From NCBI GenBank assembly GCA_963969595.1, contig OZ018417.1, positions 1,366,501-1,430,500 of the forward strand: 64,000 nt of DNA, in the 5' to 3' direction. Below, piece after piece: positions 34,310-45,753 of this stretch. Within the stretch, counting starts at the first letter, position 1. Every line of letters starts with the position of its first letter. This DNA comes from Neckera pumila. Its lineage: Eukaryota > Streptophyta > Bryopsida > Hypnales > Neckeraceae. Position numbers and translations under genes: made by a program. The notes beneath the pieces are model-generated. The model searched no databases, was not told the origin of the DNA, and saw only the letters and a program-made list of their open reading frames with translations.

Positions 34310-35215
34310 TCATTTGAGCAATTTGTGAGCAATTTGATCTAAATTGAGTTTAATTTCAACAATTTGACCTAATGTGAGCAATTTGAGTGTAATTGGGGCA
34401 ATGTATCCTAATTTGAGCTTTATGTCAACAATTTGAGTGTAATTTGGAGCAATATAACCTAATTTGAGCTTTATGTCAACAATTTGACTTCATGTGAACA
34501 ATTTGAGCTTAATGTGAGCAATTTCAGTGTAATTTGAGCTTAATGTGAACAATTTGAGTGTAATTTGGAGCAATGTAACCTAATTTGACCTAATTTGAGC
34601 TTTATGTCAACAATTTGAGTTTAATGTGAACAATTTGAGTATAATGTGAGCAGTTTGAGTGTAATTTGGAGCAATGTAACCTAATTTGACCTAATTTGAG
34701 CTTTATGTCAACAATTTGAGCTCAATGTGAGCAATTTGAGTGTAATTTGAAGCAATGTAACCCAATTTGACCTAATTTGAGCTTTATGTCAACAATTTGA
34801 GTGTAATGTGAGCAATTTAAGTGTAAGTTGGAGCAATGTAATCTAATTCGAGCTTTATGTCAACAATTTGACTTAATGTGAGCAATTTGAATGTAATTTG
34901 GAATAATGTAATCTCATTTGAGCTTAATGTCAACAATTTGACCTAATGTGAGTAATTTGAGCTTAATGTGAGCAATGTAACCTAATTTGAGTTTAATGTG
35001 AGCAATTTAAGTGTAATTTGGAGCAATTTGACCTAATTTGATCATATTGTCAACAATTTGAGCTTAATATGAACAATTTGAGTTTACTTTGAAGCAATGT
35101 AATCTAAATTGAGCTTAATGTCAATAATTTGACCTAATTTGAGCAATTTGACATCATTTGATCTAATTTGGGCAATATGAGTTTCATTTGAACAATATGA
35201 ATCAAATGTTATTAA
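34310..35215 (+). repeat. About 0.9 kb minisatellite of AATTTGA units in the Helitron
   Basis: Irregular array of roughly 20-22 base units of the types CAATTTGAGCTTAATGTGAG and CAATTTGAGTGTAATTTGGA, organised in a higher-order pattern with GCAATGTAACCTAATTTGA. It is non-coding and located between the 5' hairpins and the Rep/helicase gene. Confidence 0.85.
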
Positions 35216-35592
35216 CGCAATGTTAACTAATGTCAATAGTTTGTCCTATTTAGAATCGAATTTGAATAACTTTAAGATTTTTTGATGCAAACATAAACAA
35301 TTGAATATAATTTCAATGGTTTGATCAATTTGGTACACATTAATTTGAATTTGATCAATTTAGCCAAATTTGACTTAAATTTTGAAATTGATGCCAACAT
35401 CCTAAATTTTGTTGTTGAATATATGTTGATGTGTTATGGATGTTAGGAGACAAAAAATTTGGAGTGAGGTAGAGCATATTCAAGCGGTGTATACTTTTGG
35501 AGTACAAGTTATATAGGTGCAATTTTAAACCCATTTTCTTTTTGTGAATTTGAAAAGTTTCTACATTCTAAAGTATAAGTTTTAGGATTTAA

Positions 35593-36330
35593 CCCCTAAA
35601 GGACCAAGCACCGTTTTTTGGCAACATAGCAATTTTAGGCAGCTCACTACTAATGGAGTTTTTATTTTTTTTCTTTGAAAATTTTACACAACATGTGCAC
35701 AAGGAGTAGCTTTAAGGCCCAACAATTTTCGTAGCTTTTGACTATACGGTTAAAAAGTTATTGCATGATATATGATTTTCATTGGACGGCGGGCAGCCCG
35801 GGCAGCTCAAAAAACTTCTTTAAAATGACTTTTAAAAAAATAAAAATCTGAAATTGTTTCTTTAGATTTATATAGAAGTGTGAATCTTTGAATCATTCAA
35901 TTTGGATCTATGAGTCAAAAGTTATGAATATTTTAAGTTTGAGGGTAGATATGGAGTCGTTCAAAACCTTACCTACCCACAAACTTAAAATCCTCATAAC
36001 TTTTGACTCACAGATCCAAATTGAATGATTCAAAGCTTCACACTTCTATATAAATCTAAAGAAACAATTTCAGATTTTTATTTTTTTTAAAAGTCATTTT
36101 TAAAGAAGTTTTTTGAGCTGCCCGGGCTGCCCGCCGTCCAATGAAAATCACATATCATGCAATAACTTTTTAATTGTATAGTCAAAAGCTACGAAAATTG
36201 TTGGGCCTTAAAGCTACTCCTTGGGCACATGTTGTGTAAAATTTTCAAAGAAAAAAAATAAAAACTCCATCCGTGGTGAGCTGCCCAAAATCACTATGTT
36301 GCCAAAAAACGGTGCTTGGTCCTTTAGGGG
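35593..36330. mobile_element. P-family foldback element, 738 bp, inside the Helitron
   Basis: Flanked by TTAA on both sides (35589-35592, 36331-36334). Both ends begin CCCCTAAAGGACCAAGCACC. The two halves are near-perfect inverted copies of about 365 bp meeting near 35965 (AACTTAAAATCCTCATAACT and its complement). It therefore looks like two left halves joined head to head. Its right end is only 25 bp before the Met codon of the Rep frame. Confidence 0.9.
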
Positions 36331-36355
36331 TTAAAATTGTCATCTTTTGTAGACT

Positions 36356-39300
36356 ATGACTCAGGCTTTGTTTACAATCGATGACTATGTAGATGTTGAC
36401 ATTGATAATAATGGATCTATGTCTATCCAATGTCCGAAATGTTTAGCATTTTGTTTTAGGAAAGAAAAAGCAACAATTTGTTGTTTCAATGGCAAAGTTG
36501 CCAATGAACACGTTAGCCATCCTATCGTTCATCCGATGCTCAATGAGCTTTTTATGGATATTACACCCAATTCTAGAGGATTTTTTAAATCCATTAGAAA
36601 ATATAATCAAGCATTTGCGTTTACAAGTATGCGTAGTAAATTTCAATCTGGTCAGGCCGAGAGTAGAGGAGTATATACTTTTCGTGTAAATGGAGAGTTA
36701 TGCCATCACATTGGAGATTTAGAACCCGAAATAGATCATGGTGCAAGATTTGCACAAATTTATTTTTTAAATGATGATTTGCAAACCAATCGTCGCTTAG
36801 AGATTTTTGATGATCTTGATCGTGAGACCATTAATAACATCCAAAAGGTTTTAGAATCAATCAATGCATTGGTTCGTGGGTTTAAGTCTTTACGTCATGT
36901 TCTTTTGAGAGGACATAACATGCGACTCCGTATTCCCGGTGAGACTCTTTCCGATGAACATCGTCGTCGATACAATCGACCTGTGGTTCCAGAGGTTGCT
37001 GTTGTTGTTCTTGATGAACAACATTTAGAATCCGGTCGAGATATTATTCTTCACCAACAAGGTGGAGGTTTACATCGGATAAGGGAAATTGATCCAACTT
37101 ATGATGCTTTATCCTACCTTTTGTTGTTTCCGGATGGTTGATGCGGGTGGTCACCCACTTTCAAAGCAAATACTGGAGTGACTTTAAAATCATTTGTCCA
37201 ATATATGCTTCATAAGCGACCCAAATCTAATGTATTACATAGGACCGGTAGATTATTCCAACAATATGTAGTAGATCAATATTTGTATGTAGAACATGAA
37301 AACTTGCTTTTCATTAGACATCATCAAGCAGAACTTCGAGCAGAATGTTATCAGGGCATTGTAGATGCTATGCACGACGACAGTGCAAGACGCATTGGGC
37401 GTCGCATTGTTTTACCTGCAACATTCATTGGATCTCCTCGATACATGCAGAAACTCTTTCACGATAATATGGTCTTAGTTAGAGTTTTAGGCAAACCGGA
37501 TTTATTTGTCACAATGACATGTAATCCAAATTGGTCTGAGATCACTGGTGAGCTTGAACCAGGTCAATGTCCTCCTAATCGTCCAGGTGTTGTAGTGTGT
37601 GTCTTTGAGCTCAAATTAAAAGCAATGATGGACGAAATCACAAAGAAAAATGTATTGGGGGAGACAATTGTTTTTTGTTATATTATTGAGTTTCAAAAGC
37701 GTGGTCTCCCTCATGCTCACATTCTTCTTTGGTTGAAAAACAAGGTCAACAATTGTAACATTGTAGATAGAGTTGTATGTGCTGAGATTCCAGATTTGAA
37801 TAGACAACCGCAACTTTATGCTGCAATTGCTAAGCACATGATGCACGGTTTATGTGGTTTGGATAATCCCAATTGTCCATGCATGGAGGATGGAAAATGC
37901 TCCAAGCATTATCCAATGCAATCTCGAGATATCACCAAGATGGATGGTGATGGTCATATTTTGTATCGTCGTTGAAATGACAGTCGCTATGTTGAAAAAC
38001 GTACGCAAGGTCAAATTGTCCATTTAGACAATCGATGGGTTGTACCATACAATCCATATTTGATAGGCCGTTTTAATTGCCATATTAATGTAGAGGTTTG
38101 TAGTTCAGTAAAAACTATGAGATACCTCCATAAATATATTTTTAAAGGGCCAGATCAGGGCGTTGTAGAAACAGATGAGGTTGTTGATGAGATTAAGGAA
38201 TTTTTAGAGGGACGCTATGTCGCCGCGCAAGAAGCATGTTGGAGGCTCTTTGGTTTTGAAACCAACAATAAGAGTCATGGTATTTGTCGTTTACCCATTC
38301 ATCTTCCTGGTCAACAATATTTTATCTTCCAAGAAGGAACATCTTTGCAATCAGTGATTGATCAAAACACTAAAACCAAACTTACAGAGTTTTTTGAACT
38401 CAATCGCCGCATTCGTGCCTTGGTTGCTTTTGGCAATCAAAGCAATTATATGCTTCTTCGATACATGGATCTTCCATTGCACTATAAGTGGAATGAGAAG
38501 AAAAATTTGTGGGAAAGAAGACAACGCAAGATGAAAATTTTTGGTAGAATAAATATGGTTCTTGTAAGTACTGAATTATTTTACCTGCGTTTGTTGTTGA
38601 CTCATGTTGAGGCACCAACTTTCTTTGATGACCTATTTTGTTTTCAAGATACGATACATTTGACGTACAAAGCCGCTTGCATTGCAAGAGGACTTTTACA
38701 TGATGATGGTGAATGGGACAATTGTCTCCAGGAGCCAACCATCATTGCATTGCCTAGACAAATTCGATGATTGTTTGCAACACTTCTTGTCTTTGGACAA
38801 CCATTGGATCCTCTTGGTTTGTTGAGGAGACATATTGACGCTATGTCTGATGACTGGCGTAATGATTAAAATTGCTATAGCAAAGCAATTTTGTCCATTA
38901 ATGAACATTTATCATTTAATGCTAAATGCATTGAAGATTTTTTTGACATTCAAGATTTGAATGAATTTGGTTATTCAAATGTTGTTGATGATGCCAATGA
39001 CAACAATAACTTAGATAATTTAAATATTAACTTTATAGTAGAAGACGTGGACAAACTAAATGAAGAACAACGCATTGTTTTCAATACAATTATTAATGCC
39101 ATTTTAGAACCTCATCCTCCGTGTAAGTTTTTTTTTTTTGGATGGCCCTGGGGGTACCGGCAAGACTTTTGTATACAATACTATATTAGGTTATCTTCGG
39201 AGTCGTGATATTAAATGTATGGGAATGGCAACAAGTGGAATTGCTGCTTGTCTTTTGCAAGAAGGACGAACAACACATTCTTCTCTTGCCATTCCATTAC

Positions 39301-40396
39301 AATTGCATGAAAAATCAATATGTTTGATTAGTGCCAATCATCATTAGCTAAAAGTTTGAGTGAAGTACAATTAATTGTACTTGATGAAGCTTGTGCTGAA
39401 CATAGATTTATGATCAAAGCAATAGATCGATCATTGCAAGATATTCGAGGTATTGATATTCCAAATGGCGGTCTTATAGTTTTATATGGTGGTGATTTCC
39501 GTTAAATTTTACCTGTCGTTGTAGGTGGAGGTCGTAAGCAAACTGTTGAAGCTTGCTTGCGACGTTCATATTTGTTTCCGCTAATGCAACATTTTCATTT
39601 GACCACTAATATGCGTTTACAAAGTCAACAAGATTTTCAACAATTTTTATTAAATATTGGTGAAGGCAAAACCGGTTCAGAGGTAGAGCTATCGATTGGG
39701 ATGGTTGCGTATGAAAATTCTCTAAATGGACTCATTGATGCAATTTTTGATGACCCGGTTGATTTCTTTGAGCGTGTAATTTTGGTTGTCCGAAATGATG
39801 ATGCCCAAGAAATCAACCGTAAAATCACTGACCGTATGTCTGGTGATGTGCATCAATGTTTTAGCGCTCATTTTCTTCACGAAAATGATGAACATGCCCA
39901 TCATTATCCAGTAGAGTTTTTAAATTCTCTACATCTCAGTGGTTTGCCACCTCATCAATTAAATCTTAAATGTAGTCAATATGTGATGTTGCTAAGAAAC
40001 TTAAACCCGGCAAAAGGTTTGTGCAATGGTAGTCGCTTACGTTTGTTACAAGTATCTCCATCTGTATTATTGTGTGAAATTGTGGAAGGGCGTCATCATG
40101 GCCAAGAAGTGTTGATTCCAAGAATCACACATCATTGCAATGATAGTCGTTTGCCATTTACACTATGTCAGAGACAATTTCCTATCACTGGTACTTTTGC
40201 AATGACAATCAATAAATCACAGGGCCAATCATATAATTGAGTTGGCATTTATCTTCGAAATGAAGTATTTAGCCATGGTCAATTATATGTGGCTTTGTCT
40301 CGTGGTAGACATCCTGCAAACATTAAGGTTGCTAATGATAATTCACATGCCGTGGGAACGGTAAAAAATGTGGTTTACCATGAGGTTTTTACATGA
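36356..40396 (+). pseudogene. Helitron Rep/helicase (RepHel), decayed
   Basis: Encodes the rolling-circle replication initiator fused to a PIF1-type helicase. A cysteine-rich start (CPKCLAFCF, then ICCFNGK) leads to the Helitron-like N-terminal domain. The HUH motif is in IIEFQKRGLPHAHILLWL (about 37683). The tyrosine motif is YLHKYIFKG (about 38120). The helicase has Walker A DGPGGTGKTF (about 39143), DEA box LIVLDEAC (about 39373), GGDFR (about 39490), INKSQGQS (about 40207) and HGQLYVALSRG (about 40276). Reading is broken by stops at 37139, 37973, 38768, 38867, 39503 and 40238, and by frameshifts at a T-run near 39130 and near 39347. Every stop could come from a C-to-T change of CGA or CAA. 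The product is therefore not made in full. Confidence 0.93.
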
Positions 40397-41091
40397 CATT
40401 GTCTTGGAGATTTCTATATATTTACACCTGAATCAGGTGGATGGAAAAGTTAAGAGTTTGTTTCAAACTTTGCATGTTTAGGGTTCATGCACGCTTCGGC
40501 GACGTCCCCTTCCATCCAACTGCATTCTTTTGGTGTCCATTATTATTTCATTGTCTCAATTGAGATAGCATATCATATCAATAAATATGGTAGGATGATA
40601 TTTGTAGCCATTTTGCTACTTTTTTTTATAGTCAATGGAAGAATATTCCAATGCATGCATCTTTTGATGCAAATCTATTTATAAAATTTATCACTTTTCT
40701 TTGAGAGTATGCAAATGGCCATATATGCAAAGATTCTAATGTATAAATTTTAACTTGGATATATCTTTTTTTTATATTCTAGATTGCAATATATTCAAAT
40801 GATTATGAAGATATTTATAATTTACTATTTGGATCTTTTGAATATCTTTTAAGTATCTTAAATATTATTTAAATCTTTTATTTTGTAATAAAATTTATCA
40901 TATAAAGATTTTTGCTTAATTACTTTCTATTGCACTATATATATATATATTTTCAAAGAATATTGTATAAAGATGTCAATATTTTCCTTTAGAAATTATA
41001 CATAGTTACTTTATTTATCTACATTCTATCACATGAATAATCGATGAAAGTAATATCTTTTATGCGTAGCAAAGCAAGCGCCAATCGCTAG

Positions 41092-41818
41092 TCATACTAC
41101 TAAAATCATAACTCCCTCTGTAATATCACAAATGCTACCATTATTAATAGGGGCTCATGCTTGCTACGCTACGCATTCATTGTATTATATATTAGTAAAA
41201 TTTTGATATATTTGAATAGAATGCATGATAAAGATTTCAATAAGTCTTTGAAATAATTAATTTTAATATTTTGTAAAAATATTTTGAATCATGCATACAT
41301 AAAAATAATATTTTCACACAATGTTATATTACAGAAATAGAGTAGTAGTTTGCAATCACCTCTATAATATCACTTTTATAGCTTTTATGATTTCAAAATT
41401 CTATTGCTACAGTAGCTACCAAATGATTTGAGAAATTTATTCAATTGAAGCAATTTTGAATTCCACAACAATTAAGTTGTTCATGAAGTTTTTGAAATTT
41501 ACAAGTTTTTCTTTTCAATTCACCAATTTTTGGGTTGCCATTGTTCGTAACAATTGAGTCAACTTTTGAATGCATTACAATAAATGTGTATCTTTTACAA
41601 TATACACCATTGAATATATTTCATTCATCATTCAATAAATTTCTATTGTACATTTCAATATATGCTTACTTATAAACAAAATTATACAAAGATTTTCGTA
41701 ATTTTAAATTTTTATTTGAAGATCTATTGAAATTTTTGTTCTACATTTTATCTAATACATCAAAATTCTAATAAAATTCTAATGATAAATGCGTAGTATA
41801 GCAAGCGCAAACTGCTAG
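41092..41818 (+). mobile_element. Non-autonomous Helitron (H2), 727 bp
   Basis: Begins TCATACTACTAAAATCAT immediately after the CTAG of H1 and ends GCGCAAACTGCTAG before T (41819). The first 25 bases and last 30 bases match H1. An internal block ('GAAGCAATTTTGAATTCCACAACAA', cited as a region near 41445) matches the H1 5' region near 33905, so H2 is a deletion relative. It also holds an inverted Helitron-like 3' terminus near 41150-41180. Confidence 0.85.
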
Positions 41819-41819
41819 T

Positions 41820-42370
41820 TCATACTACTAAAATCACAACAACCTCTATAATATCACAATTCAATTTTAAATAGTATTATAGAAATTCAATTGCTTTTGT
41901 AATTGGAGTAGGATACTTTCTACTACATATTATGTATTCTTTTTGTGAAATATTTGAAAATCAAATGGATACTTCTAAAAAGATTTCAAATAAACTTTTC
42001 AGACAACAAAACTATAGATAAATTTCATGTTTTTTTAAAATGTGATATTAAAGAATAAGGAAGCACCAACCACTAGCGTTGCTCTACATATTCAAATGTG
42101 AAGATTCTACTTACATTGTTCACTTGATTAATTTATTCTTATTGCAATGTTTTCATTTTTGCAAAGGTTATTCTGTAAAAATTATGATATAAAGATTTTT
42201 TTTTAATTACTTTATATTGCACTATATAAAAAATTTCAAAGAATATTGTTTGAGGATGTCAATATTTTCATTTGAAGATTATACATACTTTGTTTATCTA
42301 CATTCTATCACATGAAAAATTGATGAAAGTTATATATTTAATGCGTAGCAAAGCAAGCACCAATTGCTAG
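41820..42370 (+). mobile_element. Non-autonomous Helitron (H3), 551 bp
   Basis: Begins TCATACTACTAAAATCACAA at 41820 and ends GCACCAATTGCTAG at 42370, before T. Its last ~230 bp are closely similar to the last ~230 bp of H1 (for example 'TCTACATTCTATCACATGAA' and 'ATGCGTAGCAAAGCAAGC'). A degenerate internal 3' terminus, AAGCACCAACCACTAG, lies at 42061-42076, so H3 may itself contain the end of a further copy. Confidence 0.8.
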
Positions 42371-43472
42371 TGTCATTTTAAAATTAGGAAATCAACAAAC
42401 CATGGTTATAGGCCCAAAATTTATATTGCTATAAAATATTGAAATTTACAAATTACTCAAAAAATTCAATTGGAATAGAAACCAAATTTGATAAGCTTCA
42501 TTTCATTAGTTGGGATTCAAATGCAAAAAATATGGAAGAAAAAACGCTTTTTTTCCATTCTACAATCTCAAGTGAAGTCATCCATTGAACATTTAGTGTC
42601 CGCAGCGTCCTTCTAGGGCTATGAAGTAGATTAAAAGGATATGACCTATCACCAAGGTACTTTGCAAGAAATGATCTAGTTTTTGGATCAATAGATGAAT
42701 TTAACAATTATGTAGTGATGAAGAAAGTCATCCATCATCCACTTTTTGGCTACAACATCTTTGCATAGTTATTCAACTCCCTAAACACATGAAGAGTGGT
42801 TTTTGGATGATTTTAGATGCAAATTTTTGGATGAAGGATTGAGATTTTTCATCCAATATTGTTTTTGGAGTTCTTTGAATGCATCTCCATTGGATGGTTG
42901 TAGAAATTCCTTTTTAGAAATATTGTTGACCTCTATATGAAGATGCTGAAAAAGCGGATGACAAAAAGATCATTCCAATGACTAAAATTCAAGTCAAGAA
43001 TAAGCATGTACAAGTTGCCAAAAGAACTTGATTTTGTGTCCAACTAAATTAATGAAGCTTGCTAAGTCTAGTTTCAAATATCTAAAATTGCATATTTTAT
43101 TACAATTTGAATTGTAGGCCTATAACCTCAATTTATTGATTTTCTACTTATAGAATGACATGGAATTTTAGTTTACACCACAATGTTCTAAAATGTGATA
43201 TATAGCAATGATGAAAATTTCAGATTTTTGAGTATTTTTTTGTATTTGATATGATTCCTTTCATTTATTCTTCATAAATTCATAATAATATCAAACTTTC
43301 ATCAAAAAATTGAAAATTTACGACTTGTGTTAGATATATGATTTCATCTTTTAAAAATAAAATAAAAAAAACTTCCATTCACATTTAATGATAGAATCAA
43401 GGATACAAAGGAAAATACATTTCATTAGAAAATACAATTGAGAATATGGTCTTAGGGAGCACCATTTAGGGG
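42371..43472. other. Gene-free segment with repeat D and a solitary P terminus
   Basis: Repeat D is present at about 43065-43260. An isolated P-type right end ATTTAGGGG with TTAA (43473-43476) ends the segment, with no matching left end nearby. Frames such as 42498-42707 have no known motif. Confidence 0.5.
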
Positions 43473-43495
43473 TTAAATTAAATTTGGTGATTTAT

Positions 43496-44415
43496 CCTCT
43501 AAAGGACCAATATGCGTTTTTTGGCTACATAGCAATTTGGGGCAGGTACGTGTGACTAGAGATTTCCATATTTTTAGCCCAAATTCTAGTAGAAGGTGGG
43601 GACGAGGAATATCTTTCATATGAACTTAATTTCATGACATTTGGAAACATGAAGTAAAAAGTTATAGCCTAGTATGTTACTTTTTTTCGTAACTAGGTAG
43701 TCCGGCAGATAAAAAAAATAACTTTTTTCAAAAACAAATATTTAAAATTTGGTTTTCTAAAGCTACATACATATAGAAAGCTTTTAATCATTCCATTTTG
43801 ATCCATTTTGAGTCAAAAGTTATGAGCATTTTCTGTTTGCGGGTAGTTATGGATTCTTTACTTTAAAATAAACTATGAAGTCCTTTGTCTTACTCAATTT
43901 TTAATATTTTTTGAAAAAATAAAACCATAGGATGTAGACTATTTATTACAAATTGAAACCATTGGCATTAGCAATTTTCAATTCCATAATTAAATTCTTG
44001 ACATTTTAGTATTTTGAATAATTCTCTACTATTGTTTATTTTTATTTTTTTTCTATATGTTGTACAATTCCAAATAATGTGAAAATTTTCAAGCATGTAG
44101 CCATCTTGTCTAAAAATATGAATCCAAAGAAGTACCACCATTTTGGACATTTTTTCATAGAAAAGTGAGCTTGCAAAGTGCAGCTGCCTGGTTTTTTGTA
44201 GGGACAAAAAAAGTTTTTTTGTCAATTCAAATGCTTATATCTTGCAATCTACATGGTGGAAATCTCTGAAATTTTTTCAACTTCTACACAAATTAGTGTG
44301 CTACAAGATCCTAAGTTTACATGCATCAAAACTATTTTTTTTCAAAAATTTGATACTTGTATTAAGATTGGCAGTTATCAAGTGTTGATAAAACATAGTC
44401 ATGGAACTTTAGGGG
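43496..44415 (+). mobile_element. P-family element, 920 bp, flanked by TTAT
   Basis: Left end CCTCTAAAGGACCAATATGC, right end CTTTAGGGG; TTAT on both sides (43492-43495, 44416-44419). The modules are in the same order as at 32625 and 50090, including GGGCAGGTACGTGTG, GGTGGGGACGAGGAATATC and AGTGCAGCTGCC. Confidence 0.87.
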
Positions 44416-44833
44416 TTATTCTATGGATTTTTTTTTCATTCTTTGTTATTAGTTATTTTATTCGGTAAACAAAATTATCTGATGGAATTGTTTTTTTCAA
44501 ATTTTTTAAAGGATGAAAGCTAGAAGATGTTGCATCCTAAGCTCCATTTTGCTTCAAATTTTCCCATATGCATTGACGATGAATTACAATAGAAAACACC
44601 TATTGCAAGGTTGACTTACACAATTGCAAGAAACACATGTACTATTTTCTATCACACATTGTTTGCTTGAGCATTCTCAAATCCAACTTTAGATGTGATG
44701 ATCTAAATTTCACTGGAAATAGATATGACCATATTTAGAATTCATTTCTAAACTTTAAAATCTATATTCATTCTAAAATCAATTTGATAGAAAATATTAC
44801 ATTTTTAGAATTATGTGTTCTTTTTGGTTTTAA

Positions 44834-45749
44834 CCCCTAAAGGCCCAAGGCTTTTTTTCTGCCAAAAAACACCCAAAACTGCCATTTTTTTAGCAAAGAG
44901 TGAGAAAAAACTAAAAATGTTTTTTCTGAAAATGTAACCATAGGATCTTATACCTAACTAGTATGAGAATGTGCGGAAAAAAATTCAGAATTTTTGACCG
45001 CATAGGTTGCAAGATATCTACGTTTAAAGTGAAAAAAACAAAATTTTCAACACACTGTGGGACTGCATTTTTTGACTTTGAACATTTTTAACTTAAAATT
45101 TTTACACTACAAACTTTTGAGCTTTAAATGTTTATAGTGGAGAATTGAGTTGACAATCTACCCAAAATAAATAAATTCAAAAAAACTTAATTTTCATTAT
45201 TGAAAAAATTGTTAAGTAGAAGTAGGTACAAGATAGAAGGAAAATCTAAAATATTCATATATTTTAGATGGAATTAAAATGCACTAATCCCAATGGTCAG
45301 ACTGTTCTAGCAAGTGAATTTAACCATGCAAAAAAAAAATTTGAAAAATTTGAAAAATCGCATTAAGAAATGAATACTACAAGTTATTTTTTTCAAAAAG
45401 ATGCTCTAACTGCCCAAAAAACAAGAATGTCCATAACTTTCTCATAACAAACCCAAATCAAATGAATCAAAGCTTTTTAGATAGACAAAAATATAATCTA
45501 TGAGAAAAAAATTACTTAAAAAAAAAAAAGGTGCAAATTTTTTTTGCTGCCCACTGTCCCTTGTTTTGAGCTTATTTGCTCATAACTTTTGTTCCCTAGC
45601 ACCGATTGTGAAAAAAATGATATTCCCATGAAGCTAATCAGTTTTTCTACCTCCCAAAAAAAATTAAAAGAATCAGGAGAAAATTTCAGCCCGTAGGTAC
45701 CTACCTGAAAACGCATTTATCCCCCAAAGGGACAACATGCTTTTAGGGG
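44834..45749 (+). mobile_element. P-family element, second subfamily, 916 bp
   Basis: TTAA on both sides (44830-44833, 45750-45753). Left end CCCCTAAAGGCCCAAGGC, right end AACATGCTTTTAGGGG. It shares interior motifs with the copy at 58002 (GCAAGATAT, 'ACACTGTGGGACT', 'TAGGTACCTACCTG'). It holds the uninterrupted target site into which MITE M2 inserted in that other copy. Confidence 0.87.
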
Positions 45750-45753
45750 TTAA

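Larger units (their letters stand above)
33587..41091 (+). mobile_element. Helitron, 7.5 kb (H1)
   Basis: Starts TCATACTACTAAAATCAC directly after A (33586) and ends GCGCCAATCGCTAG directly before T (41092). This is the established Helitron arrangement: 5' TC, 3' CTRR, inserted between A and T without duplication. It encodes a decayed Rep/helicase (36356-40396). The 5' part carries three hairpins, a minisatellite and an inserted P element. The pre-terminal stem near the 3' end (GCG...CGC around 41064-41081) is weak. The two downstream elements H2 and H3 share its ends. Confidence 0.92.

Noticed and set aside
35967..36001. Possible telomere or centromere palindrome
   Set aside because: It is just the centre of the P foldback element between two TTAA sites.
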